From assembly GCA_030035585.1 (NCBI GenBank), contig CM057477.1, positions 65,515,447-65,579,446 on the forward strand: DNA of 64,000 nucleotides, read 5' to 3'. Source of the DNA: Dugong dugon (taxonomy: Eukaryota > Chordata > Mammalia > Sirenia > Dugongidae). The notes beneath the pieces were generated by a model, which was not told the DNA's origin, searched no databases, and worked only from the letters and a program-made list of their open reading frames with translations. The translations under genes were made by a program, and so were the position numbers. Every line of letters starts with the position of its first letter. The stretch's first letter is position 1. Below, in pieces: positions 34,742 through 44,375 of the stretch.

Positions 34742-35025
34742 TTTTATTATTATTATTATTATTTTTATTTTTATTGTACTTCAGGTGAAGGCTTATAGAA
34801 CAAGTAGTTTCTCATGAAACAGTGGTACACATAGTGTTTTATGACATTGGTTAACAACCCCACAACATGTCAACCCTCTAACATCTCAACCCTTTTTTTT
34901 TTTTTTTTGGTGAAAATACACATAGCCAAAGATACACCATTTCAAAAATTTCTACATGCACAGTTCAATGACATTGACTACGCTCTTCCAATTGTGCTGC
35001 TATTCTCACTTAAGATGAAGGCTTA
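34742..35025 (-). mobile_element. L1 3'-end insertion(s) inside the full-length L1
   Basis: A (TTA)n/poly-T start, ttcaggtgaaggcttatag, then a second poly-T run (34892-34908) and ggtgaaaatacacatagcca mark two 5'-truncated L1 3' ends in reverse, one nested in the other. catggattgcc flanks the unit at 34731-34741 and 35026-35036, an 11-base target duplication at the junction of 5' UTR and ORF1 of the host L1. Confidence 0.85.
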
Positions 35026-36061
35026 CATGGATTGCCTCTTTATGTGATTTGATATTGACTGTTGTCTGTGAGCCATCAAGAATTTATTGTATTTATTTAT
35101 GTTTGCTTACTGTGTCCTAGCTTCTTGTTTTGTTTTGATATGCCCAAATAGGCTGCTTATATGAGCTAGTTCAATTATTGGCACCTTTGAAGCTCTAATG
35201 TCCTGTCACCAGGTGGTTAGATCTTTTACTAGGTATGTGAGCTCAGGAGTCCGCCCACTCCTCCTGTATGGATTCAGCTCAGGTGCCCAGGTAGATAGCC
35301 ACCAAGTGTGTGGTGGAGGCTCTCACTCACAGTCCTAGACAGGCATGGGTGATTGGTGTAGGCACAGGCATCTGGCTGAAGCAGGGGGACACACTCTGAG
35401 CAAGGCAGGGGGCTGATGGCCTCCCCCTGAGTGTCCAGGAGGAAGATGTGTCCCTGTTCCCTAGAGTGCGTAGGTGGGTGGGTTTTGCAGCTGGACTATG
35501 AGCAGCTAATGCTGTTGGCTATAAGGACTGGGGGGCACCTCTTATTCACGGGCCCCTATCGCAGGTGGCTAGGTGGCATGGGTGGATCCACCAGTCCTCA
35601 AGCCTGATGTGGGTAGGCGAAGATGGTGCTTAATGGGCAGAGCAGTGTCAAATATCAAGAACCTGCCACTTCACAACTGAAACAGTTGAAGTTAGACTTT
35701 CAGTATACACCCTGTTGAACTGCGGTAATGAGGGCCTACACTGTTGGAATAGGCCCACACAAGTCTATGCAGAGGGAAAAGGCACTCAGAGTCCGTGGAT
35801 ACCTTATGCCTGTGCCTAGGCAAAGAAGCTGTGCCTACTCTGGGTTTCTGGCTTAGGGGAGCTGGCAGTTTATTTTTTCCCATTTGTTAATTTTTCACTC
35901 TCCAAGGCGGGGACAATGGCTCTGGGAGTGTTACGGATTCCACTTCCGGCCCAGGGGACTCAGCAATTGCTGAAGCCGGTCTGGACCCAGTGCAGAGCAG
36001 GGAGCAGGGACGTAAATGGGAGAGAGGTTTTTCCTTAAAGGGGACATTTTTGATCTGCACG

Positions 36062-36563
36062 AGTCATGGATTGAATTATGTCCCCCAAAAAATGTGTGTA
36101 TCAATTTGGCTGGTCCATGATTCCCAGAATTGTGTGGTTGGCCTCCATTTTGTGATTGTAATTTTATGTTAAAGAGGATTAGGGTGGGATTGTAACACCA
36201 CCCTTACCCAGGTTACATCCCTGATCCAATGTAAAGGGAGTTTTCCTGGAGTGTGGCCTGCACCACCTTTTATCTCTCAAGAGATAAAAGGAAAGGGAAG
36301 CAAGCAGAGAGTTGAGACCTCATACCATCAAGAAAGCAGTGCCGGGAGCAGAGCACATCCTTTGGACTGGGGTCCCTGCCCAGAGAAGCTCCTAGTCCGG
36401 GGGAACGTTGATGAGAAGGCCAACAGAGAGAGAAAGCCTTCCCCTGGAGCTGACACCCTGAATTTGGACTTTTAGCCTACTTTACTGTGAAGAAATAAAT
36501 TTCTCTTTGCTAAAGCCATCCACTTGTGATTTTCTATTGTAGCAGCACTGGATGACTAAGACA
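36062..36563 (+). mobile_element. MaLR-like solo LTR in L1 5' UTR
   Basis: Starts agtcatggattgaattatgt (first base changed from T) and ends ggatgactaagaca. Flanking 5-mers gcacg (36057-36061) and gcatg (36564-36568) differ at one position, consistent with an aged target duplication. AATAAA lies near 36494. Confidence 0.9.
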
Positions 36564-36934
36564 GCATGGTAGGCCATATGCAACTATTTATCTTTGGCAG
36601 ATTCAGGGCTGCTTCCTACTGGTTCTGGGTGGCTGTGTAGAGTCTTTGGTACTGGGTCTCTCCCAGTGCGGAAAACACACCTCCTGAGCACCGCCACTTG
36701 CCTGCCTTACTGCTCACCCCCGAGCTGATCAGCCCTGAAGGGCTCAGGCTCTTGCCAGGTCAGGTCTGGCAACTCCTCGCTGTTTCTGAACCATCTCTTC
36801 CTCCCACGGCCACTCAGTCTGTTTCCTCAACTTTACCTTAGATGTTCAGGGCTCCTAGATTGTCATATATAATTGATTCACTTGTTTTCTCAGGTCTTTG
36901 TTGTAAGAGGGTCCACCGGAAGTGCCTGACTACT

Positions 36935-36945
36935 CCGCCATCTTG
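36935..36945 (-). promoter_or_regulatory. YY1-type motif at L1 5' end
   Basis: The minus strand reads caagatggcgg about 15 bases inside the L1 5' end. In human L1 a YY1 site at the same place directs the transcription start. Whether it is bound here is not shown. Confidence 0.75.
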
Positions 36946-36960
36946 GCCCTGCCTCAAGAA

Positions 36961-36972
36961 TGATCACTTGTT
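36961..36972 (+). repeat. L1 target-site duplication, right copy
   Basis: Identical 12-mer to 28570-28581, abutting the L1 5' terminus. Confidence 0.93.
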
Positions 36973-37444
36973 AACAAGCAAATCTTTATTAACTCATATT
37001 CCCATTATTTCCTCTAAAAAAAAGAATTGGTGGCTTTAAAAAAATTTATGCTCTATTTGACGTATCATCAAAATTCTTGTTCTAAATTAAAATTGCAATC
37101 TTTCAGATTTCCTCAACCATAGCCAGCATACTAATCACCTGGTTTTAGCTGAAGATTTTCAATTGACATTCTTTTATGTGTCTGTCTTTGTCTGTCACTG
37201 CTGTTTTGGGAAATGGGGAGGTAGGTCAACTTTTACAAGTGATGTAATTATACTTAATTCAGTATTTTGAAGCCTGGTTTTTAAAAGCCTGGGAGACCAA
37301 TGGGAGTCAAGTGGGGGGTGGGGAGAGGTTGATGAGAGGTTTTGGAGGATACCAGCAGGTGGCGCTTGTCTCCTCTAATCTGAGTACAATGTTTTGTTCT
37401 CAGGCAAGAATCCCAGAGGAATTAAGGGCAACTCTGCAAGCCTT
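36973..37444. other. No recognised feature
   Basis: Unique-looking sequence right of the L1; no exon or repeat recognised. Confidence 0.5.
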
Positions 37445-37895
37445 CCACCACTGTCTGTCAGTTTGTCACACTGTGGTGACTTGCATGTTGCTGTGATGCT
37501 GGAAGCTTTGTCACTGGTATTACAAATACCAGTAGGGTCACCTTTGGTGGACAGGTTTCACGGGAGCTTCCAGACTAAGACAGACTAGGAAGAAAGGCCT
37601 GGTGATCTGCTTCCGAAAATTAGCCAATGAAAACCTTACGGATCACAACAGAATGTTGTCCGACTTGCTTGCTTTGGACACATCATCGTAAGGGATCATT
37701 CGCTGGAGGAGGACACCATGTTTGGTAAAGTAGAGGGCCAGCAAGGGTGAGGGAAACCCTGGGTCGAAATGATTGGCACAACAGCCACAACAATGGACTG
37801 GAGCATGGGGATGATGTAGGACTGTGCAAAATTTTGTTCTGTTGTACATAGGTCACCATGAGTCACAGTCAAGTCAAAGGCAAGTAACAACAACA
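37445..37895 (+). mobile_element. Internally deleted RTE (5' end fused to 3' end)
   Basis: 37445 to about 37655 is the RTE 5' end (ctgtctgtcagtttgtcaca, tacaaataccagtagggtca, agactaagacagactagg). At about 37656 it jumps to the RTE 3' region (ttggacacatcatcgtaagg, cgctggaggaggacaccatg) and finishes with gtcaccatgagtcacagt and an AAC tail. All endonuclease and RT coding sequence is absent. The layout is like that of the short derivatives of ruminant BovB. Confidence 0.85.
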
Positions 37896-38640
37896 ACTGC
37901 ATGTAGTCAGTGCAAGTGGCATAGATAATGGCAATTCTTTAGTGCCATGTCAATGAAGTCACAAGTTCCAGCCTGTACCTAGGCCATTACATTTCTGCAT
38001 CACTACTTAAAAGATGGACTGCCCTACTCCAAGGACTGTATTATTTTCATACTTGACCTCCAGCCCTATATCCCTAAGCCAAGTAGCTTACAGTGACCAC
38101 CCAATTCCCTCAAGTTGGAGCTGAAACTTGGGGAAAGGAGTGAGATTTTATCAATCTTCCAATTGGTCTGCCCTTATGGTGCCAGATTTCCTATCCTCAC
38201 CCCCCACCTCCCAACCTCCTCATGTGCCAGCCTTGGCCTGGGCATCTACTGCTGGGTCGGAATGGTAGAATAGCCAGCAAGCCAGCATGTCAGCTCCCAA
38301 GAGCCACAGGGGCAAAGAAGCAGCACAAGGACACATTTGACGGTACAGGTACAGATAGGTACCACAGGTTCAAGCTGGTCACTGGCTTTTTAACCTCTTC
38401 CCCACCACTCAATTCAGCCATCAGCCAGCCCCTCTCCCTCATATAACAATGCATTTTGTCCACCAGAAGAGCCACCGACATTTTTACAAGTCCTTCCTTC
38501 CTATGTCTGTAGCTTTCTAGCAACACTCAGCAGCAAACACTCTGCTCTATCCCATTGTCTGTTCGTGCTGGAGTCCAGCCCCGGGATATACAGGAAGGAG
38601 GGCAAACTCCAGAGTCTGAAGGCTACAAGCTGGAATCCAG
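37896..38640. other. No recognised feature (upstream of LRCH1)
   Basis: No repeat recognised. Overlapping opposite-strand open frames at 38222-38526 have no domain content. Confidence 0.5.
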
Positions 38641-38790
38641 CTCCACCTCTGACTGCATGAGTGACCTTAGAGAAGCTTCTTAACTTCCTCTGTAGACTGG
38701 AGGAAACAGCTCTTCCGCTTGCTCAAGGGGTTCTTGGGTTAATGAGGTAATTTACATAGACAACTTAGACAAGCGCCTGGCTCCCCGGGG
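38641..38790 (+). repeat. MIR fragment
   Basis: Reads ccacctctgactgcatgagt, gaccttagagaagcttctta, acttcctctgtagactggag in MIR order. Confidence 0.6.
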
Positions 38791-39459
38791 GCGTCCATAT
38801 GCCAGCGGTTTACTACTGCCTTCTACCAAATGAGGGGGGTATCTGTTGTGCTCATCCCACAATGAAAAACTGCCTTTTGAGGACTTCTGGGTCAAGCAGC
38901 CGAAGTGACGCGTGGAATTGCGATAACCTCACCGCCCCGTGAACTCACTGTACTTCAAATCCCATCCCTGGCCTCACAGTGTCTTCTCAGACCCCTCCAA
39001 AACCTCTGGTCCCAGGAGCAACGAAAAGAAACGCACAGGGGTGCCGCGCTTAACTGAACGTCCCATCTATGCAGGCAGCCAGCCCCCCAAGACCCGCTTT
39101 CCCCGCGGAGCGCAGCGCAACAGCCGCGTAGGAAGGCTTGGGCTGGCTGACAGCGTGGGGGGAGGGAGGAAGAGACAGCAGGCGGCGGAGGAGGGGAGAG
39201 CCGCCGAGAGGAGGGAGCAGGGGCGGGAGGAGACACATGCGCGCTGCCGCTGCTGCCGCCGCCGCAGTCCTCAGCTTCCCCGGGACAGGAAACCTTCAAG
39301 ACCAGCTGCCACTGCCGCTTCCCCGTCCGCCCCTATTCCCGCGCGCCTCCCCACACCCTCCTCCCGCTCTTCCAGCGTCTCTCGGTGGAGCACTGCCGGG
39401 ACTCAGCCAGGCTGCCGTCTGTGCTCCGGGGGAAAGCCGCGACGCCCCGCAGAAGCGGC

Positions 39460-39482
39460 GGGGCGGGGTGGGGGGACCCGGG
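39460..39482 (+). other. G-quadruplex motif in LRCH1 5' UTR
   Basis: Four G runs (gggg, gggg, gggggg, ggg) with loops c, t and accc end five bases before the start codon at 39488. In mRNA this could form an RNA quadruplex and impede scanning ribosomes; function is inferred. Confidence 0.7.
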
Positions 39483-39487
39483 AGAAG

Positions 39488-39791
39488 ATGGCGACGCCGG
39501 GAAGCGAACCCCAACCTTTCGTCGCTGCCCTCTCGGGGGCTACTCCGCACCCACATCATCATTCCCACCACCACCATCATCACCACCACGGAGGAGCCGG
39601 AGCTAGCGGCGGGGCCGGGGGAGGGGGCGGCAGCAGCGGCGGGGGCTTCAACCTGCCCTTGAACCGGGGTTTGGAGCGCGCGCTGGAGGAGGCGGCGAAC
39701 TCCGGCGGGTTGAACCTTAGCGCCAGAAAATTGAAGGAATTTCCAAGGACTGCGGCCCCCGGGCACGACCTCTCGGACACGGTGCAGGCAG
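39488..39791 (+). CDS. LRCH1: LRCH1, first coding exon
   Basis: LRCH1 combines N-terminal leucine-rich repeats with a C-terminal calponin homology domain. In T cells it binds DOCK8 and restrains Cdc42 activation and migration. This exon gives residues 1-101: MATPGSEPQPF start, His tract (H21-H34, interrupted by P22 and S26), Gly/Ser-rich linker (about 35-53), then NLPLNRGLERALEEAANSGG and the first leucine-rich element LNLSARKLKEFP (74-85), ending DTVQA plus one base. Donor GTGAGAG begins at 39792, giving a phase-1 intron; in human the next exon completes an Asp codon. The start has strong context (A at -3, G at +4). The frame is open for about 550 bases upstream but contains no other ATG. 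The match to human LRCH1 is near-exact outside the His and Gly tracts. Confidence 0.95.
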
Positions 39792-40540
39792 GTGAGAGAG
39801 GGCCGCGCGCGGGGCAGGCAGCGTCTGGGTGTGGGTGGCTGGCTGGCTGTCGTGTCTTCCTTGACGTTGTGGCCAGTCTGAGATCTGGCCTCACCTGGGT
39901 ACATCAGCCCATGCGGTCCTGAGTCAAAGGCGAGCCCCGCAAAGAGCACGGTGGCCTTGCCTCGCCCGGCGGCCGTGGAGTGGTGCCGGGAGAACAAGGG
40001 TGCGCCGGGCCGCAGCGCCCCAAGCGCGCGCGTCTCCCCGGCCCCCACCCTGTGGCGGTCGCGCCGGGGGAAGTGCCCCGGCTGGGAGTTGCGGGCGCGC
40101 TGTTTGCGCGCAGTGGAAGTGGGAGGTTTCGGGTGGCCACTTGGTCTTCCTGGGCCCCACGCAGGGGCTGAGAATCCGGGGGCGGGCAGTAGCGTCTGCG
40201 CTTCCGACCCGGGCGAGCCTTCTTTGCATTGAGGCGTTGCCCATCCTGGTGGGGAAACGCAGACAAAGGTGGCTCGCCCTTGGTAGACCCGAGGGCACCG
40301 ACCCGGTGCCGCGAGGCCCCCTCCGCGACATCACTGAGCGGTTAGGCAGTTTGTTGCCGACTGCGAGGACGTGCCAAAGCTTCCTCTTCCTACGCTTGTG
40401 CGAGAGAGAGAAAGGAGCCGCCGGGATTGCAGTGAATCCGAACAGGCAGTCACTTCGGAGTCGATCGGCTCTCGTTACTCGCCCGTCGCTAGCCGCCCAC
40501 GCAGTTTTGCTTTTACCACTGAGGCTACCTAGTTCTCAGT

Positions 40541-41776
40541 AACCCGATCTTTGCCGGGGCCCTGGAAGGAACCACATGGTATAGTAAAAGACAAGTAATT
40601 AAAATGAGCCCGTTTTCCTGTGCGAGCCGGCAAGTTGTAACTCGCGCCCGTGAGCAGCCAGCTTTTTCAAGTTAATGTCATGTGTTGACATATTTCTGAA
40701 ACGTCTGTTTGGTAGTTGGAGTTACAGGAGCGGGATCTATAAACAGGAAGCAGAGTGGTGGAATGGGATCCGGGCCTTGGGACCCATACAGCTTTGCCTT
40801 GGTTTCCGACTCTCCGTTTCAGCGCCCTGGGAAGAGTTTGTGCCATAGCAAGCGTCCAGTATTTCACAGGGCAATAGGTGCCCATTTTGGAGCCACTGTT
40901 CAGACTTCCTGGCTGTCATCGCCTTGTGGACGGAGTGTCAGACCCCCTAAACTTAATCTCACTGCAGAATTAATAGGGATGGTTTGACTCTTAGTTTGAG
41001 ATCTCCCAGTTTCCTGGGAGTGAGGGGGTGGGGCAAGGGAGCAAGCAGTTGGTTTTAGAAACAGGTTTTTTATGCCTATGACCCCCCCCCAACCCCGCAT
41101 TCAATAATCATTTATCGAGAGCCCTAATGAATAGAGTTCTGAGATCACTGAAGTCAAACAAGGCCCTCTAGGGTCATTAAACTTTGTAATTTGGATTTAG
41201 TGATAGTCAGGAATGGGCAAGAAGGAGGGTATTTCCAGAGTTGAGCTGTCAACAGCTGGGGAGTCTCTTTTGATAGGACCTCTTAGCTACATCTTCTCAA
41301 GTGCAAGTTATTCCAAGAATTGCTTAAATCATTAACTTAAAAAAAAAAAATCCGTTATTAAGCTCTACTTCCCTTTTGCCATAGAGTGTACCGTGAAATA
41401 TGGACTGGTTAGGAGAAAATAGAGCTAGTTTGGCCAATAATATGTGTATATAGTTACAGAAGATGGGGGGCAGGACACCTTGAAAGTTGTTCTTCTACTT
41501 CAGCTAGGCTGATGTTTATTTCCAAAGTTAGGTGCACTTGATGTGTCTGTTGTGTTGACATTTCCTTGAGAAGACCAATGCTTTTCAGAGAAAGGATCAC
41601 ATTTTTCAGTTAAGATCATACCATGGGAGACAGGTCCTTAAAAGTACTTCTTTTCTCTTGTCTGTTTGCTCGTGACCTTAGGTTGTGAGTTTTAATTATG
41701 ACCCTCACTTGTACATGTTTAATGTTTAGAAAATTCTAGTTAATTAAAACTAAGAGGTTTAATGTTCCTGTTGTTG
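40541..41776. other. Intronic, no recognised repeat
   Basis: No transposon landmark for 1.2 kb, a clean stretch next to the promoter. It could contain intronic regulatory sequence, but I see no specific site. Confidence 0.45.
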
Positions 41777-41918
41777 TGGAGCCCTGGTGGCACAGTGGTT
41801 AAGAGCTCAGCTGTTAACCAAAAGGTCAGCAATTTGAATCCAACAGCTGCCCCTTGGAAACCCTGTGGGGCAGTTCTACTCTGTCCTGTAGGGTCGCTAT
41901 GAGTCCACAGGCAGTGGG
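41777..41918 (+). mobile_element. AfroSINE, short form, well preserved
   Basis: Head ggagccctggtggcacagtg, tail tagggtcgctatgagtccac. Confidence 0.9.
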
Positions 41919-41920
41919 TT

Positions 41921-42133
41921 TGGTTGTTGTTGTGTGCTGTCCACTCAATTAGGATTCATAATGACCCTATAGAGACCTTATAGGTCAGAGTAGAACTTGC
42001 CCCATAGGGTTTCCTAGGCTTTAATCTTTATTAAAGAAAAGAGCAGATCACCAGGACTTTTCTCCTGTGGAGCTACTGGTGGGTTCCAACTACTGACCTT
42101 TCAGTTAGCAGCCCAGAGCTTAACCACTGCCCT
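41921..42133 (-). mobile_element. AfroSINE, tail-to-tail with previous copy
   Basis: Begins in a GTT tail (ttgttgttgtgtgctgtcc) directly against the preceding copy's end, so two SINEs meet tail to tail. Head side is lost after gagcttaaccactgcc. Confidence 0.88.
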
Positions 42134-42735
42134 TAACTTCATCTAAAAATGAAGTATTAATTGGGGTGGGGGTGGGGTTACTAGATTTTTAGAAACTCAG
42201 GACAACTCAGTAAAGATAAAGCACATTCAACATAGCCAGTAATTTTAAATGAAATTTAAATACCCAAATGTTTTAAAGATTTGCTTCTGCAAAACATCTT
42301 CGCCTCAGGTCAAAAGCTGGGTATAAGCTACAGATATTATACTTTTTTGTTATTTGGGAGAGCAAAAAGGAAAATTAAGAGTTAAAATTACCTCCAGTTT
42401 CCACAGTGTTGACATTTCTTATATATAAAGAATTTAGTTCAGTTAAAAGTATGAGTAGCAATATACACAATAAAGATAGTGGTTTCTCTTGAGCTGATAT
42501 TTAGATTCAGAATCTCTCTTAAAAGCAGGATGGCATATGAAGATCTTTAAAGGCCTAAGATGTAAAGTGTACTTTTCCATAAATTTTGTAAGACAGGGAG
42601 TGACATGGAAAGCTTTTTCTCCCTGTTGTCTACTATAGGCCATTTGGTTTGTGCCTTGTAAAAGTGACTGTTCTGGCAGCCACGTGTGCAGGACGGCACT
42701 CTTGGGTGATGTAGCTTATCCAAACAGAGTTGACA
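42134..42735. other. Intronic, no recognised feature
   Basis: Contains a short G-rich patch (ttggggtgggggtggggtta) at 42160. Nothing else recognised. Confidence 0.45.
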
Positions 42736-42870
42736 AGACAGATGGTGGATTCTCATTTTATAGATGTAGAAATTTATATAGGTGATGTGCTCAAGATTGT
42801 ACTGCTAGTGAACCAGTGACTTGAATCCTGATGGCCTGGCTTTAGAGTTCATGTTCTTGACCACTTTTTT
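42736..42870 (-). repeat. MIR fragment
   Basis: tctcattttatagatgtaga, gtgctcaagattgtactgct and gacttgaatcctgatggcct follow reversed MIR order. Confidence 0.6.
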
Positions 42871-42934
42871 ATTAAGCTGAGTGAAGGGGTGGAGAGATAC
42901 AGATAGGAGGCTTTCTGGAGGAGATTGACCCAAC

Positions 42935-43070
42935 CAGCATTCATTTAAATGTACCTACTGAGCACCTACTAAGTGCCAGGCTTCTAGACACAGGAGCTAC
43001 AGCAGTGAAAAAAGAGAATCCCTGTTCTTAGGAGTTTTCACTCTAGTTGGATGTGGGGGTGGGGAGAGAA
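42935..43070 (-). repeat. L2 3' end fragment
   Basis: tgagcacctactaagtgcca, acagcagtgaaaaaagagaa and gttttcactctagttggatg match a reversed L2 terminus. Confidence 0.6.
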
Positions 43071-43331
43071 ATTAAGAAATTGATTTTGCAAGATGAGTAG
43101 GAAGACTTGCAATATAGATACATCTATGTTTTATTAAATGTACATACTTCCTTGATTGATGATTTGAGGTGGCTTGTTATAACACATGACTACTAATAAA
43201 ATTTATACTGAAGCTTAAAATTGGGCCCAATAAAAAGTAATATACAAATGTGCGTCAGTGAAGCAAACTTTTTTCTGGTGGTGATTTATTAAATAGTGTC
43301 ATTTTGGATGAAGAAGTTTGAAAGGATTTAT

Positions 43332-43528
43332 TGGGTGCCATCGAGTCGATTTTTGACCCATAGCGACCTGGTGTAACAGTTTAGAGCTGCCCCATTGGGT
43401 TTCCTAGGCTGTAATCTTTATAGGAGCAGATCTCCAGGTCTTCCTCCTGCAAAGCCACTGCATGGGTTCCAACCACCAGCTTTTGGGTTAGCAGCCAAGT
43501 GCATAACCCTGGTGCCACCTGGGCTCCT
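43332..43528 (-). mobile_element. AfroSINE, long form
   Basis: Tail gggtgccatcgagtcgattt, body gtaatctttataggagcaga, head complement ggtgccacctgggctcc. Confidence 0.87.
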
Positions 43529-44001
43529 TGAAAGGGTGTTAGCATGACTGAAATAAAAGGGATTGAAAAGAGGAGTAAGAAGGTGTATGCCTCAGGCTGA
43601 TTGCAGGAGGTTCTAGAAAACAAAAAGGAAGCCCTTGTTGAAAGTTCATCTCCTTTAGGAGAGGGGTGGAGCATATCTTTGCCAGTAACTTTTTGAGGTG
43701 GCCATTAGCAGGAAAGACTGGGGAAGATGAAGAAATTGTGAAGGCAAGAATACAGAAGTACAGGGTAAAAAGTACCCATTGAGCTCCTTCGTGTGTGTGG
43801 AGTATCTGTAGGAGATGCAAAGTATAAGACAAGACCGTAATGCGTGACATGCTGAGTAACAGTTCCAGGATACCTGGGGTGCCAGGCCACAAGGCAGGTC
43901 AAGGTGAGTTGCCAAATAGCATAGATAAACATTGTCTGCAGGATTCAAAGCAAAATGATCATTTCAGTTAAGCTAGTAAGGAAAAACAATATTGTCCAAT
44001 A
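43529..44001. other. Intronic, no recognised feature
   Basis: Three overlapping minus-strand open frames of 75-117 codons lie here. They have no domain content and none resembles LRCH1 or a neighbour, so they are taken as chance. Confidence 0.45.
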
Positions 44002-44191
44002 TAGTGGCGCAATTGTGAAGCGCTCATCTGCCAACCAAAAGGTTGGTGGTTGAAACCCACCCAAGCAGCTCTGCAGGAAAAAGACCTGGCGGTCTGCTCC
44101 TGTAAAGATTATAGCCTAGGAAATCCTATGGGGCAGTTCTGCTCGGTCACGTGGGATGGCTATGAGACTCAATGGCACCCAACAACAACAA
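44002..44191 (+). mobile_element. AfroSINE, long form
   Basis: Head tagtggcgcaattgtgaagc, B-box-like gtggttgaaaccc, tail gggatggctatgagactcaa with an AAC repeat. Confidence 0.83.
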
Positions 44192-44214
44192 AAATAGTAC
44201 TAGACAATGAGCCC

Positions 44215-44375
44215 CATGGGTTGTAAGGCACTCAAAATACACAGCGGCCATAACAGTGGACTCGGGCATCAATCCTGAAGGTGGCACAGGACTGAGCAGC
44301 GTTTCCTTCTGTTGTGCATGGGGTCGCCATGAGTCAGAGTCAACTCCATGGCAACTAACACCACCAACCAAGTTA
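44215..44375 (+). mobile_element. RTE 3' end fragment
   Basis: gtaaggcactcaaaatacac, gaaggtggcacaggactgag, tcgccatgagtcagagtcaa. Immediately follows the SINE above, and their last 30-odd bases are alike. Confidence 0.75.

Larger units (their letters stand above)
28582..36960 (-). mobile_element. Structurally full-length L1 LINE (with later insertions)
   Basis: Read on the minus strand: 5' UTR (36960 to about 34734), ORF1 (34733-33787), a spacer of about 440 bases, ORF2 (33345-29541), then a long 3' UTR to 28582. Both outer ends meet a perfect 12-base target duplication, so the 5' end is complete; it begins with gccaagatggcgg, a YY1-type motif known from mammalian L1 promoters. The genomic bases next to the nick read TTGTT/AA in L1 orientation, near the L1 endonuclease preference TTTT/AA. 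Both ORFs are broken. An LTR (36062-36563) and L1 3' ends (34742-35025) inserted later. Confidence 0.95.
38990..40540 (+). promoter_or_regulatory. LRCH1 CpG-island promoter
   Basis: CpG density rises abruptly near 39040 and falls after about 40540, spanning the LRCH1 start codon. There is no TATA box at a plausible spacing. GC boxes (ggggcggg) are visible at about 39219 and 39460. Such promoters usually start transcription at dispersed sites, probably here between about 39150 and 39450; I cannot fix the exact site from sequence alone. Confidence 0.85.

Noticed and set aside
38939-39487. In-frame upstream extension of LRCH1
   Set aside because: The frame is open but contains no ATG before 39488, and the human protein starts at the same MATPGSEPQPF.
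39296-40048. 250-codon antisense open frame across LRCH1 exon 1
   Set aside because: GC-rich CpG-island sequence lacks stop codons by composition; it is the shadow of the LRCH1 exon and has no domain.
40000-40542. 180-codon plus-strand frame after exon 1
   Set aside because: It lies downstream of a consensus splice donor in CpG-rich intron and has no recognisable domain.
43539-43948. Overlapping minus-strand frames of 75-117 codons
   Set aside because: Three different frames overlap, none with domain content; chance open frames in the intron.
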